DNA of 64,000 nt from Unio delphinus (taxonomy: Eukaryota; Mollusca; Bivalvia; Unionida; Unionidae): contig JAQISU010000155.1 of assembly GCA_029339505.1 (NCBI GenBank), forward strand, positions 15,267,501 through 15,331,500. The letters are read 5' to 3'. The position numbers and the translations under genes are program-made. Positions 12,461 through 23,459 of the stretch are shown piece by piece. Position 1 is the first letter of the stretch, and each line of letters starts with the position of its first letter. The notes under the pieces were generated by a model that worked only from the letters and a program-made list of their open reading frames with translations, ran no database searches and had not been told where the DNA came from.

Positions 12461-12885
12461 CTTGGTCCTTTTAGTAAATGATGGGTTTTCCATCTGGCTA
12501 TCCAGGAAGCAACTGTTTGAATCTGCTGGTTTTGTAGACATTATTGATGATCCAAATTCAACATCATCTTTCTGTGTCATGTTATCATCTTGAAAAGTGA
12601 TGGCTTCCTCTGCAACTGATATATCTGAAGCATCGTGACTTTTTGACTGATCTTCTTTCAAAGAACTTCCCAATTTGTCAATAAGTGAAGTGTTGTCAAT
12701 AAGTGATGTACCCAGAACTTCAATACTTTTGGATATATCATTATCCTGCCACACATTATTGTCCATTAATGAGGTTCCTAAAGCATTATCATAATTTTTT
12801 TCCATATAATTGCCAAGTTCATCAAAGGCAAAGTCTGTTTCACTGGCCATTTCAGCTTTATATGGCAATTCATTCAAGGATATAC
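12461..12885 (-). CDS. Putative exon of an unrecognised acidic protein
   Basis: A minus-strand open frame of about 140 codons (from Met at 12877) ends at a consensus donor, ACCAAG|GTATGT, at 12461/12460. The protein is Ser/Asp/Glu rich and low in complexity. It has an internal near-duplication (GTSLMDNN and GTSLIDNT), typical of a disordered region upstream of a DNA-binding or transposase-associated domain. An acceptor just beyond 12885 is weak. It lies inside the putative 24-kb inverted-repeat element and could be its cargo or a host gene. No function is assigned. Confidence 0.45.
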
Positions 12886-12889
12886 TTCA

Positions 12890-13490
12890 GGCAGCTTATA
12901 ATACTATCACCTTTAATAAGCCATATGTTTACTTTTACTGCTAGATATTAACAGTTATAATACAAAGCATTCGCATTACATGAACAACATCTAGCATAGC
13001 TAATGTTAGTGATTGGGCTCTCTCCAGTCAAAACATTTCTACATTAATTAGAGAGCCATTGGGTTCCCATTCAATGCCCAACAGGTGCTGACATTTAGTT
13101 TGATACTCCAACCATCAGATCTCAGACACTAGCAAATTTTACAATTATAGTCCAAACCCCCCCTCTCCCCTTGCTATGTCAGTCAAAAGAACTGCACTGC
13201 CATTCTCTGCAACTGCTATCAACAGCTGTCAACTTTGATCTTTTCACACAAGGGATTTGTCCCTCTACTTGAAGTAATTATAAAATAACTTTACCAAACG
13301 GAAGGTTTCTCCATAATACAAGTGGGTGGGGGATATTATGCTTTCCTTCATTCTTGAAACAATCAATTTCCTTGCATGCATTCTGATTAAAGTATATTTA
13401 AAGGTGGTATACTTATTACAATGGATGTAGACAGAAATAGGCTTGCATTTCTGTCCTACAGAATAATGATTACATCATATGGACAAGAAC
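12890..13490. other. No gene seen
   Basis: A/T-rich sequence with no supported ORF or repeat family, ending at a tetranucleotide microsatellite. Confidence 0.4.
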
Positions 13491-13496
13491 TTTGAG

Positions 13497-13575
13497 TATG
13501 TATGTATGTATGTATGTATGTATGTATGTATGTATGTATGTATGTATGTATGTATGTATGTATGTATGTATGTAT
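13497..13575. repeat. (ATGT)n microsatellite
   Basis: About 19 uninterrupted ATGT units. ORFs across it encode only IHTY/MYVC repeats. Confidence 0.95.
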
Positions 13576-14511
13576 TGTTACATGTTTAGGCTCGAATAAA
13601 CAGTAACACAGAAAAAGTGAAAACAAAAAACTTAACAAATAATTTATACCCGTGGAAAAATTCTGTAAAAATGAAAAAATAAGAACTTACAGTTTCAAGA
13701 ATCAAATCCAAAAATAATCCAAGAATAATCCATGAATTAAATTACAAAAGTCCTAATAACAAAATGTTCTAATGAATTCAAGTTCGGGTCCTGATGGAAA
13801 ATCCATGATGGATGACGATGACATATGCTATAGTCTGAACAGTGTAGTCATTTACAGTTCTGGTGTTTGAAATCCGAATAAAATTTGTAATCAATGTCTT
13901 TCCAAAAATTCTATATCAGCACTCTTCAAATATTTCCAGAGAAAAAGAATTAATCCTTTTGAAATCCAAATGATCTGAAGATAATTATAAGTCAAAATCT
14001 GGCTAAAACAAAAGAAAACAACTTGATTCCAAGTGTAAAAGCCAGAAACTGAGAATATTTATCTAAAAGAAAGGTTATATCGTATTCTAAGATGCAGTTT
14101 TAAAAATCAACCAAGTTGCGAAATCAGAAGAGGGAGGACACGTGATCGTGTTTATCTATAAAACATGTACACAGAATATGGCCTTGATTAGACGAATGAT
14201 TATCCAAGAATAAAAAACTTGTTTACATCTTAAATCATGTAGTCCCATCATGACCTTCACAACAACCAATCATTTTAAAATAAAAATAGAACTTATTTAC
14301 GTGGCTGCTACCAATTTTGAATCAAGCTCAGGATCCAGGCCTACACCTGGTGTTTACAAAAAGAATGATTCAGGTCAACTGATTTTCTAGACAAATATCA
14401 TCTCCAGTGAATAAATTTATATTATAATAGCATGTAACAGATTAAAAAATTGAAAACTGACAAACAAACAATTAAATTAAAAGATATATTAAATCAGATA
14501 TACATAGCAAA

Positions 14512-14588
14512 ATGTATGTATGTATGTATGTATGTATGTATGTATGTATGTATGTATGTATGTATGTATGTATGTATGTATGTATGTA

Positions 14589-14651
<63 letters not shown>
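14512..14651. repeat. Compound (ATGT)n-(GT)n microsatellite
   Basis: An ATGT tetranucleotide run passes directly into a GT dinucleotide run with one TT interruption. ORFs on both strands are repeat translations. Confidence 0.95.
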
Positions 14652-14653
<2 letters not shown>

Positions 14654-15088
14654 AGTTTAATTTGCTAATAACTGTAACTGATGAGATAAGCCACTCTTCA
14701 GATTTGCGCAAATTCATGTGGGTGCTCTTAGATCTAATTGAGCTTAATTTAATTTTACTTTTTTTGGGAAACTGCTTCCAAGCTCAATATCAAGCTCTAA
14801 TAGTCGGGGTTGGTTTATAAAACTTATACACATATGTAGACCATCTCCAATAATATCCTAAACTTCTAAGCCTAGAGACTTGAACAGTTTGGAGGACATG
14901 TGCAATATTATTAATAAATCAACCCATCCATGTATCTAGGATCGTATAATCCCTACATTTTCATCAAAATACTCAAGGGAACAAGTAGATTTACTTTCTG
15001 TTTTTTGGGAGAAAACAGTAACATTTCCAAGTATGGACATAGTTATATTTATTCAATCAGAAACTACTCTTGGTTTTACATCTTAATG

Positions 15089-15092
<4 letters not shown>

Positions 15093-15156
<64 letters not shown>

Positions 15157-15327
15157 TTAAGAATATATTTCAACTAAAGTGGTTTTTCACACACTTCTTC
15201 TGGGGAACTAGTGATGTTTTTGTGACCACTGCCCCCCCCCCCCCCCAACCACCAAAAAAAAAATTGCTAACCTAGCCTGCCCTTCTGTTAAGCAAATTAC
15301 CCTGTAGGAAATAAAAATATATACAAC

Positions 15328-15405
<78 letters not shown>
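15093..15405. repeat. Two (CT)n microsatellites and a poly-C tract
   Basis: CT runs occupy about 15093-15152 and 15331-15405. A C homopolymer lies between them at about 15231-15246. Confidence 0.95.
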
Positions 15406-15411
<6 letters not shown>

Positions 15412-15663
15412 TTTGTCAGATAAGAATGTATAAAGGCCTAATTGGTTGTTAACACCTGCTGTGCATCTAACTGTGTTTTACTACCATCACCAGCTTGCTA
15501 AACAAGTATGGGCTCACAATTAGCAAATTCCTCAGTAAGGAGAGTGCATGGATCAGATGTTTACAGTGATAGCTTGGTGTATGCTCTTCCATTATCTGAC
15601 CATGATGGCTTAGAAGTGTCTATGTTGTTGCTGCTGGAAAACAATTTGTTGCACATAGATGAC

Positions 15664-15664
<1 letters not shown>

Positions 15665-15710
<46 letters not shown>

Positions 15711-15711
15711 C
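15665..15711. repeat. (AAT)n microsatellite
   Basis: An uninterrupted trinucleotide run of about 15 units. Confidence 0.95.
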
Positions 15712-15867
15712 CCTTTTGATAACTTTTGTTGAACAATTTACTGCCAATGATGAGTTTATATTTATTCAAGAATAAGCTAATCATGTGAAAATGTTAGGAG
15801 GTGACTGCTAATTGAGGTAAGAATTTTTGTAATCGAAAGGTCAACATCCAAAAAGTTGTTGTTGTTG

Positions 15868-16108
15868 TTATTGTGGGGTTTAACACCATTTTTCAGCACA
15901 TGATAGGCTATGCATGGAGGCCAGTATTAATGGTGGAGGAATAACCTGGGAAAACCCTGGGGAGAACCACCGACCCATGATAAGCTACTTGCAAGCTTTC
16001 TAACATACCCACATTGGCCGAATCCTAGACTCGAACCCATGCAGACAGAGATGAGATGGCAACGGAGAGCGCATTAGACCACTCGGCCACTCGGGGCCCC
16101 TCCAAAAA
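15868..16108 (-). repeat. tRNA-derived SINE, second family
   Basis: On the minus strand the head reads CCGAGTGGCCGAGTGGTCTA (tRNA A-box-like), with a B box near GGGTTCGAGTC. The body contains AACCTGGG-type and TTTTCCCAGGTTATTCC-type segments and ends in TAAACCCCACAATAACAAC. The family recurs at 36393-36690 and 40246-40455 on the plus strand. The tRNA resemblance is SINE ancestry, not a functional tRNA gene. Confidence 0.75.
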
Positions 16109-16307
16109 GTTAAAAGAAGGTATGAAAGCATTTCAAAGACTACTGTAATATCCTGGTGATCTAAATAATTTTTTTCTGTATATAAGTTTATGATTCTTAG
16201 TTGAAAATTTTTTTGCCATCACACTGAAGTGGATTTGGAATGGGCATACTGATATATGGATATAAGGACATAATTTTCCTGAAGGACACAAGCAAACTTT
16301 TTTCTAA

Positions 16308-16448
16308 AAATGCACAAGGAAGATTTTAAGGACTTAAACTATGTGATAAAGGAAGATATAATGAAAGCAACACATGACTTCATGGTAAAAGTAAAACATG
16401 AATCTTTGGAAACTGTTGTTTTTGTAATAGAAGAATATTGGGAAAAAT
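16308..16448 (+). other. Exon-like ORF, unrecognised
   Basis: A 40-50 codon open stretch encodes a charged peptide (MHKEDFKDLNYVIKEDIMKA and so on) with codon use more protein-like than its surroundings, but no clear splice signals. It could be part of the same transcription unit as the exon-like segments near 18230 and 18540. Very tentative. Confidence 0.2.
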
Positions 16449-16639
16449 GAATAATGAAAAACCTCAGATTCTGGATGAGATCAAACCTCTCAAAACTAAT
16501 AGATCACTGACCAAGTATGTAAGCAAAACTTATAAATATAACTTTTTTAAAATTTAATATTTGGAAGTGTTCCTTTCTTACAATGTTCGTCTTATGTTCG
16601 ATATTTAACTTAATTAAATTGTTTGTAAAATAACTTTTT

Positions 16640-16965
16640 TCCTATCTAACCGCTAGTGGTTAGAGCATCCACCTCGGATGAATGAGGTTGCGGGTTTGAA
16701 CCCTGGCCGAGCCATACCAAACGCTTCTAACAATGGTACTAACAGCTATCTCGCACTCTGCATTATGAGGTTAGTGTTAGGATTGGTCAGCCTATTGTCA
16801 GGATCATGTGACTGGGTGGGACATCAATCTACATGTCTGCGGCTTGATACCCCAGTGCTATACATCACTATAAACTGCTACACTTCAGACATTATAGCGA
16901 TATTACTGAATTTTTTTAAAACTATGTTAAAAATCCAAATCACACACACTTGCACATTTAACCTT
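16640..16965 (+). repeat. tRNA-derived SINE, full length
   Basis: The head reads CGCTAGTGGTTAGAGCATCC (A box) and GGGTTTGAACCC (B box). The body contains GTGACTGGGTGGGACATC and the tail ends in AACTATGTTAAAAATCC. It is the plus-strand counterpart of 4030-4350. An ORF of 112 codons across it is the SINE read through and not a gene. Confidence 0.85.
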
Positions 16966-16969
16966 CTTT

Positions 16970-18080
16970 CTATCTTGACAAGGAAGATAACTATTGTTAA
17001 CCATGCAAAACTGTAAAGGATGTTTCCAAATTACCTATTTTTAGCAATTATTATTTAGTATAACTGGAGTTCTAGCTTGTGTACTTACAAGGAGAGTTAG
17101 AAAACCAAATCATGTAAAGGCTTACTGCCAGGTTGGAGAGCATCTAAAATTCACATCTATGATGTGGATCATGTAGTACGAAAACTGGTCTTAGGGTGCA
17201 AGGGACAGTTTGTATGATCAAATTTAATGTTGCATACATCTATCAAATAAAATTTTTAAACATTAAACAATACATGAGGTCAAAAAGGTCCATGATTTTG
17301 GATAGGCTTAATAAAGCAAAACATAAGAATATCACTCACTTGGCCTAATCAGTCAATGGAAGTTCACAGAATAAAGAGTTGTTGCACCCCACCCCCAAAT
17401 TTTTACATGCATTTTTCATGTTCGAAGGCCTGCCATTTTTGAGAGCACATGATACTCACAGTGCAAACACTAGCCCATTCCCTGGGTAATAATGCGCAAA
17501 ACATTGTCTACTTAATAGCTAGATGTAAGTCAAAATATTTGTCATCCATGCAGTTTTGAGATATTCTACTTGCCTTGAACCAACATGTATGCTGCTATAA
17601 CTAGCTAGCTCTGCTTCCTAGCGGACTATTGGTATTTCATTGGCTACATACTGTGCAGAGATTATATGAGGTGTACATGCCTCACATCAATTTCAGGAAT
17701 AATACAAACCTAAAAGACCTAATTAACAAATATATCCATATCTTTAATTATAATATCTAAACAAAAGTCATGACATAGCCTTAAGTTAAGAAATTTGCCA
17801 TCTACATTATCTTGTGGGTGGTGTTGGAGGTTGGTGAATGGTATCCATTGGAAAGCCAAAAGCAAAAGATTTTTGCTTATACCATATGAACAGCAATGAA
17901 ACAGACTACACAGGCTGCATCATTTTGATTGCTGTAGATATTTTAGATAAAAAGTAAAAATAAAAAGCAAAGTTAAAAGATAAGTGACAAAACAATAGTC
18001 ATAACAATACTCTTATTGAATTACAGGGCATTGGTTTTACCATTTTAAAAATATTTCTGCAACATTTAAGATAGTTCTCT
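16970..18080. other. No gene seen
   Basis: Non-repetitive AT-rich sequence with no ORF carrying recognisable motifs. Confidence 0.4.
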
Positions 18081-18223
18081 TAACAACATTGACAATTTGT
18101 GTTTTAGATTTCACCTGTCACTTTGTTTACTTCTTCTCTTTCCTTTTTTCTCATTATCTTATTGACAGTATGAACCTTTGTTTTATATGTAACCAAAGAA
18201 TAACAAATCAAATGTTCACTCTT

Positions 18224-18602
18224 GCAGTTTTGGAGAAGATTGTCTCTGCAAATACTAGAAGTAAAGTGCTAACAATGTCAAATATCATTGATTTTAAAAT
18301 ATGGAAAATGGATGAACTTGAGAAATGCCTTCATGGGTTTGGGTAACCAAGTTAAAAGAAGGGATGGCAAGAAAAATAAGGTAATACTTAATATATCTAT
18401 TGAAAGATTCGCATATTATAAAACAATGGGAGACATATATTAGATCATGTTGGGGTTATGAATGTATCTTCAATTCTGTTGCATCCAATTCAGGAGAATA
18501 ATTTGAATAATTCTTTTTACTAAACAATAACTTTCAGATTGCAATACACAGAGTAAAAGCAGATGTAAATGGCAACAAGATAGTTTTAAAATATTTCAGC
18601 TC
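18224..18602 (+). other. Exon-like segments, unrecognised
   Basis: After TCTTGCAG an open stretch encodes VLEKIVSANTRSKVLTMSN and FKIWKMDELEKCLHGFG, loosely reminiscent of a SAP-like helix pair. About 180 bases on, TTTCAG|ATTGCAATACACAG begins another open stretch (IAIHRVKADVNGNKIVLKYF) that ends at CAG|GTATAC. Both look like small exons of a plus-strand gene, but I cannot join them with confidence or name a family. Confidence 0.3.
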
Positions 18603-18634
18603 AGAATCACAGGTATACACTTATAAACAAATAA

Positions 18635-18775
18635 CAATATAGTTTCACAGTATGCAGATGACACCACTCTTACCCTGGATGACTTTAAGAAATCCCTTAA
18701 GTGAACACTAGATGTAATCTGCTAATATTGTAAATTTTTAGGACTCTGTATAAATAGTGAAAAAAAAAACAATGT
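18635..18775 (+). pseudogene. LINE reverse-transcriptase fragment (first)
   Basis: The plus-strand translation gives QYADDTTLTLDDFKKSL and a following LGLCINSEK-type segment with internal stops. This is the catalytic YADD box and downstream helix of a non-LTR retrotransposon RT. It abuts the next, unrelated-looking RT fragment, so two LINE insertions appear to be fused or nested. Confidence 0.7.
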
Positions 18776-18794
18776 GTATTTATATAATCAATGC

Positions 18795-20130
18795 AGTGAA
18801 AAACTACCTAAACTGGTTTACTTCTTACTTAACCGATAGTGTGCAAAATATTTTTTTTAAATGAACAACTTTCTGAAAGTTAAAAATATTAAATGTGGAG
18901 TACCACAAGGCTCTATCATTGGACCTCTCTTATTCATTCTATTTATCAACGATTTACCTCTTAAGATTGGAACTTCAAGTTCTTCCATTGACCTCTATGC
19001 AGATGATACTACACTGTCTGAGACTGGTAAAACCAAAAACAATACTTGAAAATAACTTACAAGATGCTCTCAACAGACTTCAGGTATGGTGCAAGGAAAA
19101 TAGTATGATCATGAATACAGAAAAACAAAAGCCCTACTAGTTACAACACAACAAAACCGAGCAAGCTAGATAGTGACAAACTCCAGGTTCTATTTGACAA
19201 TGTGAGCCTAAATATGACCTATCAAAGTAGAATTCTTGGTGTATTCATAGGTAACAATCTTATTTGGTCTATTCACATTAAACACATTTCAAAAAGGTTA
19301 ATTCTTATCTTTGGCTACTGAGGAAAATCAAAACATACATTCCTCGTCAATATAGGGTCATCTTTTATAAAAGTTATATTCAGCCATATCTGGAATACTG
19401 TAATGTAATTTGGGGTAATACCTCTAATTCAAACATAATAGCCCTTTTAAGAGGGCTTGCCATTTAATTCTAGATTAATGTATAGACAATTTTCAGGATG
19501 CAATAAAATAATATAAAGTTTTTGAAAATACATGAAATAATATTTTTTAGAAAGGCCAAATTGATGTATAAAGTCTTCAGAAAAGCCATTCCTGTCTATC
19601 TAAACAATATCTTTCACCAAAAGAGATGCTGATGGTACTCCAAATTTAAGCTCCATTAGAAGAAAAAATTACATTATACCAAGGCCAAAGAAGAAATTGT
19701 TTAAAAAAAGTTTTCAATATACTGGTCCACTGGTATAGAACAACATTCCCAGTGACATAAGGCTGGCTCCCAGCATTTCTTATTTTCATAATCAATGTCT
19801 TAAATGGATGAAATCTTTAAAAAAATTTAGTTCTAGTACCAAAAAATATACTGCCTGCTTTTCTGTAATTTTGCATCATTTTCATAGCTGAGATTTTCAA
19901 TGCAGGATGATATTTTATGTTTTATATATGTTTATGTTTACACAGATGCCTGTACATGTGTTCCGGGCTTGATACTTTGAATTTTACAATTACTTAATTA
20001 TTTAGTGTCAAGCCAGACTTTTCACATCATGTCGTATATACTGTATATATTGTACATAGCAGATAGAAGGCCTCAAGATAGATTAGTTCTGTACCTGAGT
20101 TGCCTTCTCTAAATAAAGTCTTTATTATAT
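18795..20130 (+). pseudogene. 5'-truncated LINE with RT C-terminal part
   Basis: Reading from NWFTSYL, the sequence encodes GVPQGSIIGPLLFILFINDL and DLYADDTTL (RT palm). It continues in shifted frames with WCKENSMIMN, ILGVFIGN, YKSYIQPYLEYCNVIWGN and GPLVWNNIPSDIR, the usual C-terminal part of Jockey/CR1-like LINEs. Several frameshifts and stops make it dead. The end near 20130 has AAATAAAG and A-rich sequence, like a LINE 3' end. The clade is tentative. Confidence 0.8.
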
Positions 20131-20134
20131 AAAA

Positions 20135-21320
20135 TATAACTGGAAGTACAATAAGGTACTGTGAAGAATATCATTTAGATTGGAATACATCTTTTTTATG
20201 TATGTAGGTACATGTGTTACATTCTCTATAGAGTTAGATGATATGGTCAGCTTAATTATGAAAGCAAATTGAGCGAAGTTAAATAATTACTTTTACAGTT
20301 GTCGGTATTGCCATGTTTATTTAATGCTTTTGTTGAAAGGAAAAGAAACACGTAGCAGTTGTATATACACATCAGTAGAGTAATTTCAAAGGTAATAATG
20401 CAGTAAATTTTTAAAGTGCTATTTGTCTCATAGGAGATTGGTAATAAGAGAAAATAATCATTTAAAATAGTAACAAAATGCAAATATTGACAACAGTATA
20501 AAACTTGTAATAACAAGCAAATGTTGAATCTAGTGATAACATGCATATATGTGTATATGTCTAAGTATTTGTGTTTATATATATGTGTGTATACTAAATA
20601 TGTGTACATGTAAAAAGATGCTTATAATAAATATATGTTCTTTTTTCTACTCGCACTCTATTATTTTATTTGCACTCTCTCCTTAAGAGACTGCTGACAT
20701 ATTTGTCTCTCTCTTTCTTTTTCTGTCTGTAAAGTAGCCAATATTAAGTTCTGTATTGGGCTTAGAATATAATGCTAAATAGTAGTGTTAACCAATATTC
20801 CCTATTAAGTAATTTGCTTATAATGAACTATGAAGTAGTCAGTCAGATGGTTCCCTTACCCACTGCTGCCTATGTTTAAGGAATAATTAAAAAATGTCCC
20901 ATTCTGCTATGGCAGTGGTGTCATAAAAAATGTTAACATGAAATAAGTGCAATTTCTCAACATTAATAATATTTCTGTTTTCCAAAATTGTTCTGTTAGA
21001 ATTGTTTGCATTTAAAGTTGTATCACATTTGTGCAAATCAACCTTCACTGATGCATACAACACATGATCAGAACATTGTAATGCCAAAAGTTACCTACTA
21101 TTTATTTGGTTATTTGATCAGATGCACATAAACTTATTTTTACTTAAGTCATCCTTTACCAGTAATGTTTTCTTTTTATTGTCATATTAATGTATTTTTA
21201 TTAGGATCCTATTTTTGCTAACATGGATATATCCTAAGCCCACTTTGCAAACATGTTGAAATTATTTTAATATTATGTACTTTAATAGTTTAATGTACAC
21301 AGTCTATGACATAACAGTGA
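20135..21320. other. No gene seen
   Basis: AT-rich sequence. A 117-codon ORF (20256-20609, minus) is Tyr/Ile/Leu rich and low in complexity, and I do not regard it as a gene. Confidence 0.4.
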
Positions 21321-21324
21321 TTTG

Positions 21325-21500
21325 ATACACAGAGAAAGCTTAGTTGGCATAGTGTAGGACTATAATCCAATTCAGGTTTGATACTGGCCTATGCCAGCCT
21401 GGATTACCTGTCTTGGTGTGTCCTTGGGAAAATTACTTAGCTCCAATTTCCTCAGCATGATTTAGCCAATAATGTGTTGAAAGTGCCATAAAAAGCACAA
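21325..21500 (+). repeat. tRNA-derived SINE, third family, degenerate
   Basis: The head AGCTTAGTTGGCATAGTG and a B-box-like CAGGTTTGATACTGGC are followed by GTGTCCTTGGGAAAATTACT, a motif found in the body of many animal SINEs. The copy is degenerate. Confidence 0.55.
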
Positions 21501-21557
21501 GAAAATTGATACTGGAAATGTCTGAGGCCCAAAAAATATATTTACTATTGCACTGTT

Positions 21558-21558
21558 T

Positions 21559-21639
<81 letters not shown>
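21558..21639. repeat. (AT)n microsatellite
   Basis: A long uninterrupted AT dinucleotide run. Confidence 0.95.
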
Positions 21640-21644
<5 letters not shown>

Positions 21645-21890
21645 TGACTAGTATATATAATGACTACTAAGCACTTCAACACTTCAAATACTTTGCTAAC
21701 CAGCTCAATTAGATGCACAAATAAATTTAATTATAAAATAATTAATTTCTTTTTCTTAATCTGCGGGTGTGGGAGTGCTAGGGTCAGCAACAAAAAACAG
21801 ATTGTCGGCCGACCAGAAACACACATTTTCTTTTTTATGACTTATGTAGTGATTTTTGCTGAGATGTGGCTTAAGCATAGTATTCTAAAT

Positions 21891-22077
21891 CAGCGGTTCT
21901 CAACCTGTGGGTCGCGACCCCATCAGGGGTCGAACAACGATTTGCCAGGGGCCGCTTACGACCATCGGAAATATACATTTTTACAGTTATGAACGAAAAA
22001 AAATTTACGGTTGGGTCGCCACAACATTTGGAATGGCATTAAAAGGGTTGCGGCACTAGAAAGTTTGAGAACCGCTG
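21891..22077 (+). mobile_element. SPIN-like hAT MITE (187 bp)
   Basis: Terminal inverted repeats CAGCGGTTCTCAA and TTGAGAACCGCTG bound the element, and an 8-bp target duplication TTCTAAAT flanks it (21883-21890 and 22078-22085), as expected for the hAT superfamily. The internal sequence (CCTGTGGGTCGCGACCCC near the left end, GGTTGGGTCGCCACAACAT near the right end) strongly resembles the non-autonomous SPACE INVADERS (SPIN) family as I remember it. SPIN is known for horizontal transfer between distant animals. The element has no coding capacity and would need a hAT transposase in trans. Confidence 0.88.
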
Positions 22078-22085
22078 TTCTAAAT

Positions 22086-22960
22086 GATGAAATACAGGAA
22101 GGAAAGGTTACACTTGAGTGTGAATCAAGTATTTAAAAAAAATTCATACTGTTCTACAGTGTGACTTGGAGATTTCTGACCTTGAATGTTCATAGATAGA
22201 ACTAAACAATACAGGTAAGAAGGTAGTAGCTGCAGGAATATAAAGATCCCCCAATTATAACATAGCTGTTTAGGAGCAACTTTAATTTAGTATAGAGATA
22301 GCCCAATCCACTATACTTAGCCATTATGAAAATTTTCTCCTTCCTAAATAAAAGAAAATCACTGTTTTGAAACCTAAACTCAGCTAATGTGTAAGGATAT
22401 AGAAATGGTCCCAAATTTAGTTGGTCACATTGAATTCATAGAAGACTGAATTAAATCCAATACAGTATCATGAAATGGGTACTAAAACTAACCAAATATT
22501 AATACATGGCTGAAACAAACATGTAAAGAATTACTAAATATGCTCATTTGGGTGTTATTTTTGTTAGTGATTCCTCATAGTACGAACATACTCAATATAT
22601 TCCTGATAAAACCTGCAAGGAAGTTTAAAACTTGATTGTCCTTGGAAAAGTGTACACAATGGTTATATTTTATCAAGTTTTGGCTGAAATTCAGTCTCAG
22701 TTTGATGAACTTAGGATTTAATGGCCACAATGATTTCTGTATTAATATACAGATATACAAATCTATTTAAAGCATAATAAAAATGGTTTTCCTTCGAAGA
22801 TATGGAGCTATGAATATGGAATATTGCCACTGATTTTCTTGTTTCAGTTTTTCTTTTCATTTATATTCAAGAATGCTACACAGAGCATACATTCTATGAA
22901 TTTTGTAATTTTCATATATAAATGATAGCTATTTTAAGTAAATTTATGTCCAGGAATGTG
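22086..22960. other. No gene seen
   Basis: AT-rich sequence without a supported gene or repeat before the minisatellite begins. Confidence 0.4.
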
Positions 22961-22969
22961 TATCTGCCA

Positions 22970-23459
22970 AAAGTGACAGTCACATTGTACCAAGAGTGAC
23001 AGTCACACTGCACCAAGAGTGATAGTCACATTGCAGTAAAGAGTGACAGTCACATTGCACCAAGAGTGACAGTCACACTGAACCAAGAGTAACAGTCATT
23101 TTGCAGTAAAGAGTGAGTCACATTGCAGCAAGAGCGACTGTCACATTGCAGTAAAGAGTGAGTCAGATTGCACCAAGAGTAACAGTCACTTTGCAGAAAT
23201 GAGTGACAGTCACATTGCACCAAGAGTGACAGTCACATTACAGTAAAGAGTGAGTCACATTGCACCAAGAGTGAGTCACATTGCAGTAAAGAGTGAGTCA
23301 CATTGCACCAAGAGTGACAATCACATTGCATTAAAGAATGAGTCACATTGCACCAAGAATAACAGTCACTTTGCAGTAAAGAGTGACAGTCACACTGCAC
23401 CAAGAGTAACAGTCACTTTGCAGTACATAGTGACAGTCACATTGCACCAAGAGTGACAG
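22970..23459. repeat. Minisatellite, left part (split by LTR element)
   Basis: Repeated units of about 20-23 bases alternate AGAGTGACAGTCACATTGCA and CCAAGAGTGACAGTCAC-type versions. The array stops exactly at the LTR start and resumes at 30046 with the 5-bp duplication GACAG. Confidence 0.92.

Noticed and set aside
13456..15160. ORFs rich in IHTY, MYVC, HTHT or SLSL
   Set aside because: Pure translations of microsatellites; the same holds for those at 31283-31561, 32693-33278 and 40980-41171.
16640..16710. tRNA-like sequence as a tRNA gene
   Set aside because: A and B boxes are present but no cloverleaf with a proper acceptor stem is seen, and the sequence continues into a SINE body that recurs elsewhere. 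The same applies to the heads at 15868-16108, 36393, 40246 and 40530-40817.
16678..17016. 112-codon ORF
   Set aside because: It reads through a tRNA-derived SINE from the B box to the tail.
22970..23459. Minisatellite as a CRISPR array
   Set aside because: Repeats are contiguous without unique spacers and the genome is animal.
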